Of a stretch of DNA of 38,011 nt, positions 1 to 8,049 are shown in pieces. This DNA is from Saprospiraceae bacterium (GTDB lineage: Bacteria; Bacteroidota; Bacteroidia; Chitinophagales; Saprospiraceae). The stretch lies in NCBI GenBank assembly GCA_020628475.1, contig JAHDFB010000030.1, positions 1 through 38,011 of the forward strand. Direction: 5' to 3'. Both the position numbers and the translations under genes were made by a program. Position 1 is the first letter of the stretch, and each line of letters begins with the position of its first letter. The notes under the pieces were generated by a model. It saw only the letters and a program-made list of their open reading frames with translations. It searched no databases and was not told where the DNA came from.

Positions 1-2
1 GT

Positions 3-755
3 TGGATAGCTATGCTGGTATTGGCGAGTGGTGGCTTTTTGGTTACAAGTGCGGCAAATGCTTTAAATCAGGTATTGGAAAAGGACTATGATGTTCTAAT
101 GGAGCGTACCAAGAATAGACCGATTCCTATGGGTAGGTTGACGATTTCCGAGGCTGTTTTAGCGGCTGGAATGATGGCTTTATTAGGGATTTCATTATTG
201 GCACTTTTTAATCCATTGGCGGCATTGTTAGGTACCACGGCCTTGGTCAGTTATGCTTTTGTTTATACGCCATTTAAGCGATTTTCGCCACTGGCGGTAT
301 GGATTGGAGCAGTTCCAGGCGCATTGCCTGTTTTAATTGGAACGGTGGCTTTTGAAGGATCTATTTCAACATTGGCGCTGATTTTATTTGCGGTTCAGTT
401 TTTCTGGCAATTACCTCATTTTTGGTCCATTGGTTGGATGTCTTATGATGACTATCAAAAAGCGGGTTACCAGTTGTTACCTGTTCGTGATCAAATCAGA
501 GATAACCGTATAGGATTATCATCTTTCTTATGGTCTCTTCCGTTAATTCCTATTTGCCTTTCAGCATTTGCAATAGGATCGGTAGGAATATTTACAAGCA
601 TTGCAATGTTATTGGTCAATATTTTGTATGCCAAAAAAGGATGGGACTTATATAAATCAGGCGATAACGAGTCTGCGAAAAAATTGATGTTTTTCTCTTT
701 TGCTTATCTTCCTATTATGTTAATACTTTTTATAATTGGCCAAGCGGGCATTTAA
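3..755 (+). CDS. ctaB: Protoheme IX farnesyltransferase (heme O synthase), 5' truncated by window
   Basis: UbiA-family membrane prenyltransferase that farnesylates protoheme to heme O for the oxidase encoded downstream. The reading frame is open to the left edge (W-I-A precede the first ATG at 12), so roughly the first 50 residues, including the first membrane helix, are missing. The first family motif is clear (NQVLEKDYDVLMERTKNRP), with the two acidic residues expected to bind Mg-diphosphate. The second conserved block follows (YTPFKRFSPLAVWIGAVPGA), then the DDYQKAGYQLLP loop and several hydrophobic helices to the C terminus. It lies 9 nt before the first subunit III gene, as in many Bacteroidota oxidase clusters. 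The family call is firm; only the start is unseen. Confidence 0.96.
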   Translation, partial: WIAMLVLASGGFLVTSAANALNQVLEKDYDVLMERTKNRPIPMGRLTISEAVLAAGMMALLGISLLALFNPLAALLGTTALVSYAFVYTPFKRFSPLAVWIGAVPGALPVLIGTVAFEGSISTLALILFAVQFFWQLPHFWSIGWMSYDDYQKAGYQLLPVRDQIRDNRIGLSSFLWSLPLIPICLSAFAIGSVGIFTSIAMLLVNILYAKKGWDLYKSGDNESAKKLMFFSFAYLPIMLILFIIGQAGI

Positions 756-764
756 AAAGCTAAA

Positions 765-1343
765 ATGGAAGGAGCAATGAGTCAACAATACGAGCCGGGT
801 AGAGTAAATCCTCAAAAGTTTGGGTTATGGATATCCTTGGCGAGTTTGATAATGATGTTTGGGGCATTGACCAGTGCGTATATCGTGCGTCATGCTGCTG
901 GTAATTGGCTAGAATTTGCCATTCCAAACATATTTGTGATTAGCACTATTGTTATTATTCTTAGTAGTGTAACACTTCAAGCATCGTATTATTTTTTTAC
1001 CAAAAAACAACAAGGTTTGTACAAAGGCCTGTTGGTTGTAACTTTTCTTTTAGGAATTGGATTTTTGGTATTGCAATATATGGGATGGAATCAGTTATAT
1101 GATCTTGGTGTAGATTTCAAGATCAATCCTTCTGCTTCTTTCTTTTATTTGATAAACTGGGTGCATGCGGCGCATATCATTGCAGGTTTAACGACTTTGA
1201 TAATCGCCTTGATTCATGCCTTTACATTAGAATTTAATGTAACTGAAATGCGGAAAAATAGATTTCAATTGGTGCTACAATTTTGGCACTTTCTTGGATT
1301 TTTATGGATCTATTTATACGCGTTTCTATTATTTTATAGATAA
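765..1343 (+). CDS. Cytochrome c oxidase subunit III (first copy, short form)
   Basis: A 192-residue polytopic membrane protein of the heme-copper oxidase subunit III family. Five hydrophobic helices are visible. The family signature regions are present: a start of the GLWISLASLIMMFGALTSAY type, the INWVHAAHIIAGL helix, and the closing FQLVLQFWHFLGFLWIYLYAFLLF helix with the conserved W-H. Subunit III has no metal centre; it stabilises subunit I and its proton uptake. A second in-frame ATG lies at 777, four codons downstream. AAGGAG is only 2 nt before it, too close to decide the start. It sits between ctaB and a second, longer subunit III gene, so the oxidase is encoded with two paralogous subunit III polypeptides. 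Confidence 0.93.
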   Translation: MEGAMSQQYEPGRVNPQKFGLWISLASLIMMFGALTSAYIVRHAAGNWLEFAIPNIFVISTIVIILSSVTLQASYYFFTKKQQGLYKGLLVVTFLLGIGFLVLQYMGWNQLYDLGVDFKINPSASFFYLINWVHAAHIIAGLTTLIIALIHAFTLEFNVTEMRKNRFQLVLQFWHFLGFLWIYLYAFLLFYR

Positions 1344-1362
1344 AACTTAAACTAAACGATCG

Positions 1363-2295
1363 ATGGCTACAGATACAGCAGTACATCACGATGTTGATAC
1401 ACAGGAAGGGAATGCTTGGGATGGGGCGAAAAGACCCTTTAAAGCTTCCTATGGTAAGTTGATGATGTGGTATTTCCTATTATCGGATGCTTTCACATTT
1501 TCTGGATTTTTGATTGCTTACGGAGCACTTAGAATCAGTTCGCCTACTTGGCCGGTTCCAGATTTTGTATTTCAAACATTTCCAGGAGGTTTAAGTGGTT
1601 TACCGCTGATCTTCGTAACGGTCATGTCATTCTTATTAATTGTATCTTCTGTGACAATGGTTCGAGCGGTACAAGAAGGGGCACGTGAAAATAGAAAGGG
1701 TGTTGTCTTTTGGATGTTATTAACGATCATAGGTGGTTTAGGATTCTTGGGTTGTCAGGCTTGGGAGTGGACTAATCTTATCGGAACAGAGCATATGTCT
1801 GTTACTACAAATCCATTTGGAACACATACTGAAAATGGTGTATTTTTAAATGAGGATGGAACACCTTCCGACGAAAGTTTTAAGGCTGGTGAAACATTCC
1901 TACTACATAAGGTAGGTGGTCATCATGCTGAGGGAGAAGGTCATGGATTTGTTCCTAATCAATCTGCTGCAGGAGATTATGCAGGATATGCGATTGATGA
2001 TAAAGGATTTATTCTGAGAAAATATCAAGTAGTTGGTGGTGATGATGATGGAGTAACTAAAATACAAGAGTTCGGGCCGAAAGCGTTCGGTGCATTGTTC
2101 TTTTTTATTACAGGATTCCACGGATTTCACGTTTTCTCTGGAGTTGTATTCTTAATCATCATTATGTTGAATGCAGCCAGTGGCGTGTATGTAGAGCGTA
2201 AGAATGGTTACGAAATGGTGGAGAAGATCGGTCTTTACTGGCACTTTGTCGATTTGGTATGGGTATTTGTATTCTTAGTATTCTACCTATTATAA
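1363..2295 (+). CDS. Cytochrome c oxidase subunit III (second copy, with long loop insert)
   Basis: A 310-residue subunit III paralogue. After a hydrophilic N terminus, helices cover about residues 33-55, 80-102 and 114-133 (ending QAWEWTNLI). After the insert the helices resume at about 240 with FGALFFFITGFHGFHVFSG and end with the conserved YWHFVDLVWVFVFLVFYLL. Between about 143 and 237 there is a hydrophilic stretch of roughly 95 residues, rich in Gly, Asp and His (GGHHAEGEGHG near 185-195). In most members I recall, this loop is short. Reading is continuous on both sides, so this is not a frameshift. The 19-nt gap after the first subunit III gene implies co-transcription. Confidence 0.93.
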   Translation: MATDTAVHHDVDTQEGNAWDGAKRPFKASYGKLMMWYFLLSDAFTFSGFLIAYGALRISSPTWPVPDFVFQTFPGGLSGLPLIFVTVMSFLLIVSSVTMVRAVQEGARENRKGVVFWMLLTIIGGLGFLGCQAWEWTNLIGTEHMSVTTNPFGTHTENGVFLNEDGTPSDESFKAGETFLLHKVGGHHAEGEGHGFVPNQSAAGDYAGYAIDDKGFILRKYQVVGGDDDGVTKIQEFGPKAFGALFFFITGFHGFHVFSGVVFLIIIMLNAASGVYVERKNGYEMVEKIGLYWHFVDLVWVFVFLVFYLL

Positions 2296-2343
2296 ATTCA
2301 TTTACACATACATTTTCAATTAACAAAAATTAAATCAATATAA

Positions 2344-2766
2344 ATGGCTCACGAGAATCACGAAAAAGCGATAAGACAAGTTTACGTAGGTCTAGGTATT
2401 CTTGCAGTGATCACATTGATAGAAGTAGGTGTTTCTTTATTTGGTAAAGGACACATCATTAAAGGAATGGACGAAAATTTCTGGGTAGTGATCATAGCTG
2501 CTCTATTAATAATATTACTTTCATTGTACAAGGCTAAATTCATAATATACGAATTTATGCACATGCGTCACGAAGTGAAAGGTTTAGCTCGTTCTGTATT
2601 ATTACCTGTATTATTATTAGTATGGGCAATCGTAGCATTTTTCTACGAAGGTAGTACCTGGAAAGAGAGAAGACAGGATATTAAAGAAAGAGATGAAATG
2701 AGTGTGACGGATACCAAATCTATGGGAATGTATCATAGAGAATGGACCGAACAGGATTTTCAATAA
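2344..2766 (+). CDS. Cytochrome c oxidase subunit IV family protein
   Basis: A 140-residue protein with three membrane helices (about 13-31, 44-62 and 80-99), as in the prokaryotic subunit IV (CyoD/COX4-like) family. The IYEFMHMRHEVKG stretch after helix 2 is typical of Bacteroidota members, and the hydrophilic tail (residues 105-140) is charged. It is the last gene before a strong terminator at 2778-2808, so it probably closes the main oxidase transcript. It has no catalytic residues and is thought to assist assembly or stability of the complex. The family call rests on hydropathy, local motif and position. Confidence 0.88.
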   Translation: MAHENHEKAIRQVYVGLGILAVITLIEVGVSLFGKGHIIKGMDENFWVVIIAALLIILLSLYKAKFIIYEFMHMRHEVKGLARSVLLPVLLLVWAIVAFFYEGSTWKERRQDIKERDEMSVTDTKSMGMYHREWTEQDFQ

Positions 2767-2777
2767 AATATATCATT

Positions 2778-2808
2778 AAAAGCGATTCATTTATGATTCG
2801 CTTTTTTT
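2778..2808 (+). terminator. Rho-independent terminator after subunit IV
   Basis: Left arm AAAAGCGA-T-TCAT pairs with ATGA-T-TCGCTTTT around a 2-nt loop: 8 plus 4 base pairs with one T-T mismatch. A run of seven T follows directly. It lies 12 nt after the subunit IV stop and separates the oxidase subunit genes from the accessory genes at 2857-4242. Confidence 0.85.
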
Positions 2809-2856
2809 GTATCCCCAAGGAACGGATTTAATAGAAATTGCATCAATTTAAAATGT

Positions 2857-3411
2857 ATGCTAAAGTATATAAAGGCGACTATAGTTCTGTTACTCATTTT
2901 TGCTTTACCGGCAGGATCTTACTTATATCTAAGATCAGGTTTTATTTTTCGGAAAGAAACCTTGGATCATTTAAAGAATAAAACAGCACTTTCTTCCGAT
3001 CAGCTAGGATTTATCAATGCATATAATCCAGCCATTATCGATCGTTACAACGAAGGTGTCAGTTTGTTTCACCGAATCAAGAACGAACAGGATAAAAAGG
3101 ATTTATATTTCCTAGCGGAAAGCTTAAAACCAAGAACAGATTTTCATTTAATTGCGATTGCGGACTCTTCATCGTATGCCATGATCGATGATACCATTTA
3201 TAGTCGATCTATTGTTAGAGTACAAGGAGAGGATGCGGATATCGAAACATTTTTTCAGGATAATCGGTTTTTATTAGCAAAGGATTCTTTCTTGAGAATG
3301 GACTATGGTTATTCTAAGCAAGATATGCTGGACGTATATGAACATGCGGTGGTATTGTTACCCATGAAAAAACGAGATAAAGTTAAATTGATACGTAAAA
3401 AAGAGAACTAG
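2857..3411 (+). CDS. Membrane-anchored protein of unknown function in the usual SCO position
   Basis: A 184-residue protein with one N-terminal hydrophobic helix (about 7-27), probably a signal anchor exposing the rest to the periplasm. In comparable Bacteroidota clusters the gene between subunit IV and DUF420 is often SCO1/SenC, the copper chaperone for the CuA site. Here I find no CxxxC motif; there is no cysteine at all in the protein, and no recognisable copper-ligand histidine. The C-terminal half (VVLLPMKKRDKVKLI) vaguely recalls the last strands of a thioredoxin fold, but that is inference only. It is followed after 1 nt by the DUF420 gene, so they are surely co-transcribed. Function is not established. 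Confidence 0.8.
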   Translation: MLKYIKATIVLLLIFALPAGSYLYLRSGFIFRKETLDHLKNKTALSSDQLGFINAYNPAIIDRYNEGVSLFHRIKNEQDKKDLYFLAESLKPRTDFHLIAIADSSSYAMIDDTIYSRSIVRVQGEDADIETFFQDNRFLLAKDSFLRMDYGYSKQDMLDVYEHAVVLLPMKKRDKVKLIRKKEN

Positions 3412-3412
3412 A

Positions 3413-3943
3413 ATGCAAGAAAATCTTGGCTTAGCAAAAAAAATGACCCCATACGCTTATATCTTATCTGCTGTAATTACATTGGTTGTATTTGGGATGC
3501 GTTCGTTTAAGATTCCTGTGGAGGAACCTCTAAGTTTTCTCCCCCCTTTTCACAGTGCGGTGAACGCCATTACGGGAGTGGTACTGATCATTGCCTTGTA
3601 TTTCATCAAAAAGAAAAACATCCGGGCTCATAAGAATATGATTATGCTGGCCATGGGATTGAGTCTAATCTTTCTGGTTTCTTACGTTTGTTATCATTTG
3701 ACGACAGAAGAGACAAAGTATTGCTTTGACGGATCTATTCGATATGTGTATTTCTTTTTGCTCATTACACATATCGTAAGTGCAGCTGTCATTTTTCCTT
3801 TCATTCTGTTTACCTTTATCCGTGGATTTACGTATCAAGTGGAAAAACACAAAAAAATGGCGAGATGGGTCTTTCCTGTTTGGTTGTATGTGTGTATTAC
3901 CGGCCCCATTTGCTACCTCATGTTAGAACCATGCTATAGTTAA
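3413..3943 (+). CDS. DUF420 family membrane protein
   Basis: A 176-residue integral membrane protein with about five helices (about 13-30, 45-64, 73-93, 106-127 and 145-163). It has the DUF420 landmarks: PFHSAVNAITGVVL with a histidine at the start of helix 2, the RAHKNMIMLAMGLS block, and Tyr-His at the end of helix 3 (SYVCYHL). DUF420 proteins are regularly encoded beside cytochrome oxidase and SCO genes and are suspected assembly factors, related to CtaM-like proteins. It starts 1 nt after the preceding stop and is followed after 11 nt by the small CPMC protein. The role is inferred from context. Confidence 0.87.
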   Translation: MQENLGLAKKMTPYAYILSAVITLVVFGMRSFKIPVEEPLSFLPPFHSAVNAITGVVLIIALYFIKKKNIRAHKNMIMLAMGLSLIFLVSYVCYHLTTEETKYCFDGSIRYVYFFLLITHIVSAAVIFPFILFTFIRGFTYQVEKHKKMARWVFPVWLYVCITGPICYLMLEPCYS

Positions 3944-3954
3944 AAGAAATAGAT

Positions 3955-4242
3955 ATGACGACGTATCGAAAAGTAGCCATTATTATCATTGTAAGTATTT
4001 TACTTGTACTTTTTACACAGGTAGATCTATTGTCCCAGTGTCCTATGTGTAGAATGTCGGCTGAATCCAATTTGAAAAATGGTGGTACTGCCGCAAAGGG
4101 CTTGAACAATGGCATCCTTTATATTTTTGCCATGCCTTATTTGTTGGTAGGTATTATAGCTTTAGCTTGGTGGAAGAATAAAAAGAAAGCAGAAAATCAG
4201 GCCTTGGATGAGGAATTGAAAGAAATGATTAGTGAGATTTAG
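3955..4242 (+). CDS. Small two-helix membrane protein with CPMC motif
   Basis: A 95-residue protein with an N-terminal hydrophobic segment (7-25), then QCPMCRMSAESNLKNGG with a CxxC pair at about 30-33. A second helix follows (about 54-72) and then a Lys/Glu-rich tail. Small proteins with this CPMC loop occur at the end of Bacteroidota oxidase clusters; I know no assigned function. A CxxC on the periplasmic face next to an oxidase suggests copper or heme handling or a thiol-disulfide role, which is inference. It ends the accessory unit, and a weak hairpin follows at 4243-4261. Confidence 0.82.
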   Translation: MTTYRKVAIIIIVSILLVLFTQVDLLSQCPMCRMSAESNLKNGGTAAKGLNNGILYIFAMPYLLVGIIALAWWKNKKKAENQALDEELKEMISEI

Positions 4243-4261
4243 TTGGTTTTCACATAACCAA
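4243..4261 (+). terminator. Weak hairpin after the oxidase accessory genes
   Basis: TTGGTT pairs with AACCAA around TTCACATA-like loop sequence, followed by ATTTTAGTTTTAG. The 6-bp stem is weak and the T-tract is interrupted, so termination may be partial. It sits right after the CPMC gene stop and 26 nt before the serine hydrolase start. Confidence 0.4.
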
Positions 4262-4286
4262 ATTTTAGTTTTAGCAATTTGCAATA

Positions 4287-5522
4287 ATGCGATTATTCCT
4301 ATTTTTTTTATGCTGCCTTGTCTACGTACATTCAAATGGCCAAATTTTACAATTACAAGATTTAAATAAACAACTCACTGAAGAGTTAGCTACAATTTCT
4401 AAGAATTCTTGTATTAAGGGATTCTCAGTAGCTATAGTTGGTGCCGATCAAGTATTTTATCAGAATGGATTCGGATATTCTGATTTTTTAATGAAGTCAG
4501 CATATACAGATCATACTATTCAACGGGTAGGATCGGTGTCGAAAGTTTTAATCGGATTGGCTCTTCTGAAAGCGGAAGAATTGGGTGCTATTCACTTGGA
4601 TGATCCAATAAATAAATATTTGCCATATACCGTGCAAAATCCATCTTTTCCCGAGGAGCCTATTACGATTCGGCAATTGGCAAATCACACTTCTTCCATT
4701 CTTGATTCTGATTATTATGATAATAATGTATATGTCCTAAAAGAAGATTCGGGATACAATGGTATAGAAGAAATGCAAGGTGTTTTTAATGATCCGCATG
4801 ATAGTGTACCTATGGCTCAGTTTTTATATAACATTTTAGCGGTAGATGGATCAGGGTACTCTAAAAATGGATTTTCAGTGTATTCACCAGGTAGTCAGCA
4901 CCAATATTCGAATGTTGGTGCGGCCTTGGCTGCTCATATTGTTGAATTGTCTACAGGTTTATCTTATCCATTATTTGTAGAAAAGCATATTTTCAAACCG
5001 TTGAAAATGTATGCATCAAATTGGTCGTATGATGATGAGAATAAGCAACTATCAAAGTTATATTATGGGGATACAGTAATTCCTCCCTATAGAATTATTA
5101 GTTATCCTGATGGAGGACTATATACATCAGCAAATGATTTGGCCAGACTGCTACAAGAATTAATTAAGGGATATTCAGGTAATGGTAATGTGATAAATGA
5201 GGCTGATTTTACGAAGCAGTTTCAATACAAAGGAACGATTGTTCCTATTGATACATTATTACAGGAGAATCCGGTTTTTACTGTGAAGTATGATACAGGA
5301 ATTTTTATGGGTAAAACAGATTCAGGATATTACGGACATACAGGGGGAGATTTTGGCTTGGTTTCTCTTGTCTTTTTTGACGCCTATCATAAAGTGGGCA
5401 GAATATTAACGGTAAATACACATATTGATGGCTCCAATGAACTTTGTATGGATGAATTATGGAACATTTGGAATCTTTTAGATAGCTATAAAAGCAAATA
5501 CCTACATTATACGAATGAATGA
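4287..5522 (+). CDS. Secreted serine hydrolase, class C beta-lactamase fold
   Basis: A 411-residue protein with a Sec signal peptide (about 1-19, ending VHSNGQ). It has the three active-site elements of the PBP4*/AmpC-like family: SxxK as SVSK (Ser83, Lys86), YxN as YSN (Tyr207), and HTGG at 351-354 in place of KTG. The PYTVQNPSFPEEPITIRQLANHTS block is typical of the family. Such enzymes act on D-amino-acid peptides, esters or beta-lactams; substrate cannot be told from sequence, and resistance should not be assumed. It is separated from the oxidase genes by a weak hairpin and ends at a strong bidirectional terminator. Confidence 0.9.
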   Translation: MRLFLFFLCCLVYVHSNGQILQLQDLNKQLTEELATISKNSCIKGFSVAIVGADQVFYQNGFGYSDFLMKSAYTDHTIQRVGSVSKVLIGLALLKAEELGAIHLDDPINKYLPYTVQNPSFPEEPITIRQLANHTSSILDSDYYDNNVYVLKEDSGYNGIEEMQGVFNDPHDSVPMAQFLYNILAVDGSGYSKNGFSVYSPGSQHQYSNVGAALAAHIVELSTGLSYPLFVEKHIFKPLKMYASNWSYDDENKQLSKLYYGDTVIPPYRIISYPDGGLYTSANDLARLLQELIKGYSGNGNVINEADFTKQFQYKGTIVPIDTLLQENPVFTVKYDTGIFMGKTDSGYYGHTGGDFGLVSLVFFDAYHKVGRILTVNTHIDGSNELCMDELWNIWNLLDSYKSKYLHYTNE

Positions 5523-5551
5523 TGCATATTTTGAAGAGGGTATATAAATGA

Positions 5552-5585
5552 AAAACCCCGAAGCTACATGGCAGTTCGGGGTTTT
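5552..5585. terminator. Bidirectional terminator between convergent genes
   Basis: A perfect 11-bp inverted repeat: AAAACCCCGAA at 5552-5562 and TTCGGGGTTTT at 5575-5585, with a 12-nt loop. T-rich sequence follows on the plus strand (ATTTTTT), and the A-run on the left gives U-rich RNA on the minus strand. It serves the serine hydrolase (plus) and the small membrane protein at 5606 (minus). Confidence 0.92.
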
Positions 5586-5605
5586 ATTTTTTGTAATTGA
5601 GTAAA

Positions 5606-6064
5606 TTATAATCTACTCCAACCCAGCCATATCAATAGAATATTGAAAATGGCACCAAAAATAGCAGATTTTAGGCCTTTTCTGCCCCAGAACAACCAAG
5701 CTAATAAAACGCCAATTAGACTTAAGAAAAAGCCAAGTAAGAAGCCTCCAATACTAAAAGAAAAATCTCCTCTTCCCATTTGTTGTTTCACTTCTTGTGC
5801 TTTCAACCCTTTTTTGAAAAGACGATTGATTTTGTATTTTCCCAATACCAATCCAGCTCTTTCGGTCAACTTGAATTTTCGACCAATTTGTTGTTCGATT
5901 TCTTTTCTATCCATATTCGCAATCTGATCCATGGACAATTGATCCATCATTTGAATGAATATATCATCTCCAGCATGCTTAACAGTGGTATGTACGGCAT
6001 AACTCGATGTATACAAGGAAAGGAATAAGAAAAGCGATAAAGATATTTTAATCATTGAATGCAT
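5606..6064 (-). CDS. Small exported membrane protein, unknown function (C-terminal helix pair)
   Basis: A 152-residue protein. It has a cleavable-looking signal peptide (SLFLFLSLYTSSYAVHT), a hydrophilic middle with MDRKEIEQQIGRKFKLTERAG, and two close C-terminal hydrophobic segments (about 104-121 and 134-147) separated by GRKGLKS. An internal ATG (codon 4, at 6055) could be the start. It shares layout and the signal-region motif AVHT/AVHS with its upstream neighbour, so the two are probably a related pair. I do not recognise a named family. It ends at the shared terminator. Confidence 0.72.
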   Translation of the reverse strand: MHSMIKISLSLFLFLSLYTSSYAVHTTVKHAGDDIFIQMMDQLSMDQIANMDRKEIEQQIGRKFKLTERAGLVLGKYKINRLFKKGLKAQEVKQQMGRGDFSFSIGGFLLGFFLSLIGVLLAWLFWGRKGLKSAIFGAIFNILLIWLGWSRL

Positions 6065-6088
6065 AATAAATATTTCAGTTTGGTTAAT

Positions 6089-6475
6089 TTAAGCTCGTAT
6101 AAGAATCGTATAGATCCAAAGAATGACCAAGGCAAAGGAGGCAATAAGACACAGCCAAGCCAAGGTTCCAATAAATCCTAAAGCAATCACATTAGCGACT
6201 AAGGTTAAGATAATTCCGCTTACCAAAGCCACGCCCGCATAAATCAGAATTCTTTTAGGATTGTCTAATAGAGAAGCTCTTTTCATCCATTTAGCCATTT
6301 TCTTTTCCATTGAAAAGAATGACTTTTTAACCTTTTTCTTGAACGTCGATAGGCCTTTTTCTTGTGTGCTGATACCTCCAAGTTCGGATTGAAGCTGATT
6401 TGTCGAATGCACCGCTTGTAGTTGTGTAAAAGACAGGCTGAACAAAAGAAGAATTAGAACGTTTCTGATTATCAT
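6089..6475 (-). CDS. Small exported membrane protein, unknown function (partner of the gene at 5606)
   Basis: A 128-residue protein with signal peptide (MIIRNVLILLLFSLSFTQLQAVHS), a basic middle (FKKKVKKSFFSMEKKMAKWMKR) and two C-terminal helices (about 75-95 and 101-125). The basic segment before the helices may lie on the membrane or bind acidic polymers; this is inference. It lies 24 nt upstream of the similar gene at 5606 and is very probably in one transcript with it. No catalytic motif is visible. It could be a two-gene duplication that has diverged. Confidence 0.7.
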   Translation of the reverse strand: MIIRNVLILLLFSLSFTQLQAVHSTNQLQSELGGISTQEKGLSTFKKKVKKSFFSMEKKMAKWMKRASLLDNPKRILIYAGVALVSGIILTLVANVIALGFIGTLAWLCLIASFALVILWIYTILIRA

Positions 6476-6558
6476 TTTGATTTACTTTGATCTCCGTTAA
6501 TAAAATGAATCCCAACGTGTGTCATGACTAAAAATAGAAAAACTTCTTTTACTGACTG

Positions 6559-8049
6559 TTAAAATTCGTAAACATCTGAAAATTTAGTTGTGGCATAATT
6601 CACAAAACTATCTAGCTGAAGACCACTACCTGTGATTTTTTCGCAAATTTCATCTGCTTCAAATTGATGTCCATATTGATGTATAGAATCTCGCAGCCAG
6701 GTCAATAGTTGATCTGTATTTCCTTGACTGATTTGATCTTCTAATTGAGGAATATCACTCGTTGCTTGATCATAAAATTGGGCGGCATAGAAACTTCCTA
6801 ATGAATAGGTAGGAAAGTAACCAAAGCTACCATGAGACCAATGAATATCCTGCAGTATCCCTTCGACATCATTTTCCGGTCGAACGCCTAGGTATTGTTC
6901 ATAGCGATCATTCCAGTTTTCTTTTAATTCATTGGTGGTGATATTTCCTGCTAATAAATCGCGTTCGATTTCGTATCGAATGAGCACGTGAAAATGATAG
7001 TGTAATTCATCACTTTCGGTTCGAATAAGATTGGACTCAATTCGATTGATGGCTTTGTAGAATTTATCAAATGAGATGTCGCCCATTTGTTTCTTAAAGG
7101 CTTGTTGCATCAACGGATAGTGATAGTTCCAATATGCTTTGGATCTTCCAACATTATTTTCCCATAATCTCGATTGTGATTCATGCATTCCAAGAGATAT
7201 AGCTGCTCCACTCGGTAAACCATATTCGGAAACCGGTAGTCCTTGCTCGTACAACGCATGACCGCCCTCATGAATACATGACCATAGCATCATAGGAAAA
7301 TCATTCGATTTAACGCGAGTTGTTACACGAACATCTAGCGGAGAGAAGCTCGTTGTAAATGGATGTGCACTGATATCCTGTCTGCCTTTATCAAAATCAT
7401 AACCCATTTTGCGCAGTATCTTCAATCCGTACTCCCATTGCTCATCCGTATCAAATTCTTGAAATAAAAAGTCATTTTCTATTTGATCGGCATGTTTGAT
7501 ATGCTGGATGAGTGGATGTAATTGTTGTTTGACATCGGAAAAGATAGTTTCTAACTTTTCCACGGTCATTGCTGGTTCGTATAAATCCAATAACGAATCG
7601 TAAGGATGATTTCCAAAGGCATATCGATCGCTTTCTTCTTTTTTGATAACTACAAGCTTATCCAATGATTCAGCGAATATTGACCAATCTCTTTCTTCTC
7701 TTGCTTTTAACCAGCTATGATAGGTTTCAGAAATGGCTTTCGATTTCTTTATGACAAAAGACTCTTCAAATTTGGTGGCCTTTTCATAATCTTTCAAGGT
7801 TAACTCCACATTTCTCCGTTCTTTGAAAGATAAGGTTTTGTCTTTTTGTAATGCAAGCATTTGTTTACCAAATGAATCCTTGGTAAAAAGCTCATGAGCC
7901 ATTCCAGAGAGGGTAGCTACTTGCTGGCTTCTATGCGCCGCGCCATCTTTTGGAAGATAGACTTCTTTGTCCCAAGATAAGACGGCTATGCTGTAGTGTA
8001 AATCGGCAATCTTGGACATGTATTTTTGATAATCAGAATACGAATTCAT
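6559..8049 (-). CDS. Carboxypeptidase Taq, M32 metallopeptidase
   Basis: A 496-residue cytosolic zinc metallocarboxypeptidase of the usual length for family M32 (about 500). All family motifs are visible. HPFTTSFSPLDVRVTTR is at about 229-245. The zinc-binding HEGGH is at 260-264. HESQSRLWEN is at about 289-298 and contains the third zinc ligand Glu. IRTESDELHYHFHVLIRYEIE is also present, as is the late GVRPENDVEGILQDIHWSHGSFGYFPTYSLG block. It removes C-terminal residues from peptides, probably for peptide turnover. Its ATG overlaps the stop of the DUF423 gene by 4 nt (ATGA), which suggests translational coupling. Confidence 0.97.
   Translation of the reverse strand: MNSYSDYQKYMSKIADLHYSIAVLSWDKEVYLPKDGAAHRSQQVATLSGMAHELFTKDSFGKQMLALQKDKTLSFKERRNVELTLKDYEKATKFEESFVIKKSKAISETYHSWLKAREERDWSIFAESLDKLVVIKKEESDRYAFGNHPYDSLLDLYEPAMTVEKLETIFSDVKQQLHPLIQHIKHADQIENDFLFQEFDTDEQWEYGLKILRKMGYDFDKGRQDISAHPFTTSFSPLDVRVTTRVKSNDFPMMLWSCIHEGGHALYEQGLPVSEYGLPSGAAISLGMHESQSRLWENNVGRSKAYWNYHYPLMQQAFKKQMGDISFDKFYKAINRIESNLIRTESDELHYHFHVLIRYEIERDLLAGNITTNELKENWNDRYEQYLGVRPENDVEGILQDIHWSHGSFGYFPTYSLGSFYAAQFYDQATSDIPQLEDQISQGNTDQLLTWLRDSIHQYGHQFEADEICEKITGSGLQLDSFVNYATTKFSDVYEF

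Noticed and set aside
1903..2130. Minus-strand ORF of 75 codons inside the second subunit III gene
   Set aside because: It is opposite the unusual insert, so I checked whether it could be a separate gene. Composition is that of an antisense shadow, without domain or signal.
4287..5522. Antibiotic-resistance beta-lactamase
   Set aside because: The SxxK, YxN and HTGG motifs define a broad hydrolase family; HTGG replaces KTG and nothing points to beta-lactam hydrolysis as the main role.
5643..6028. Plus-strand ORFs opposite the small membrane protein at 5606
   Set aside because: The minus-strand frame has a signal peptide, two helices and a terminator in the right place; the plus frames have none of these.
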